The notes beneath the pieces are model-generated. The model was not told where the DNA came from. It saw nothing but the letters and a program-made list of their open reading frames with translations, and did not search any database. A DNA stretch of 64,000 nt from Amoebidium appalachense (lineage: Eukaryota; Ichthyosporea), in assembly GCA_963693365.1 (NCBI GenBank), contig CAVNZM010000004.1:11470001-11534000 (forward strand), in the 5' to 3' direction. This document shows, one piece after another, positions 63,578 through 64,000 of the stretch (its first letter is position 1; each line of letters begins with the position of its first letter). Made by a program: the position numbers and the translations under genes.

Positions 63578-63741
63578 GTGAGTCGTGATATGTCCTTTTT
63601 GGGGGTGTAAATTTTGTTACATCTGGTTTTCATTTATAACCCCCCGCCTTCTTCTGCTCCCCCATTAAACCCACCCTCCCCAGCCCCTGCATAATAACGC
63701 TGGCATGTGCGCGCAGCAAACATTACGACAGATACAACCAG

Positions 63742-63835
63742 TACGCAGATCTTGCAAACTCCTTCCCTTCTTCACGGCATCTCAACATTACGCAGATCTT
63801 GCAAACTCAATCCCTTCTTCACGGCATCTCAACTC
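63742..63835 (+). repeat. Two-copy 47-bp tandem repeat
   Basis: Units start at 63742 and 63789 with TACGCAGATCTTGCAAACTC and end CACGGCATCTCAAC, with two or three differences. They lie in the intron following the last visible exon of the plus-strand spherulin-like gene. Confidence 0.85.
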
Positions 63836-64000
63836 AACCAAACTTAACACTTATCCCTGGCATTTTCTTTCCCTTGGCATGCCGACAAATGGGTTGCATA
63901 TCGACAAATGGGATGCACACACGCACACGCACACACATACACACATAATAGCCATATGGACAATTGAGCGCGCACACACACACACGCACGCACACACGCA

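Overview
This window is nuclear DNA from a eukaryote, most likely a single-celled alga or other protist. Coding sequence is split into many short exons (27-346 bp) bounded by GT-AG introns. The introns are packed with poly-C or poly-G runs and (CA)n/(GT)n arrays, and a Ty1/copia retrotransposon is present. There is no operon structure, rRNA gene or bacterial signature. I cannot name the species.

Layout. 1-2786: repeat-rich flank. 2787-13595 (+): a 13-exon gene for an EED/ESC-type WD40 protein, the H3K27me3-reading subunit of Polycomb Repressive Complex 2. 14066-19003: a complete Ty1/copia element with seemingly identical 306-bp LTRs, a 5-bp target duplication and one frameshift in pol. 20522-26168 (+): a secreted protein with six thrombospondin type-1 (TSP1) modules, one per phase-1/1 exon. 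26169-33815: no gene seen; microsatellites and a second, inverted copy of a dispersed repeat that also lies at 1606-2024. 33816-50998 (+): a 25-exon gene for an 889-residue lipid enzyme with two C1 zinc fingers, an LCAT/PDAT-type acyltransferase/lipase domain and a C2-like domain inserted before the last two catalytic residues. 52173-57271 (-) and 60838-63577 (+, runs past the window): head-to-head paralogues of a secreted spherulin-4/GH135-like protein with a short cysteine module after the signal peptide. Weak small-gene candidates lie between them.

The exon models were built by hand from splice sites, reading-frame phase and family motifs. In the EED and lipid-enzyme genes every exon joins in phase without an internal stop. 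The lipid-enzyme architecture (diacylglycerol-sensing C1 fingers on a PDAT-like catalytic core with an embedded C2-like fold) is the most unusual protein. At the DNA level the striking feature is that CA arrays often run directly into 3' splice sites and GT arrays sometimes begin at 5' splice sites. The genes do not form one pathway: one is chromatin, two kinds are secreted or cell-surface proteins, and one is lipid signalling or metabolism.
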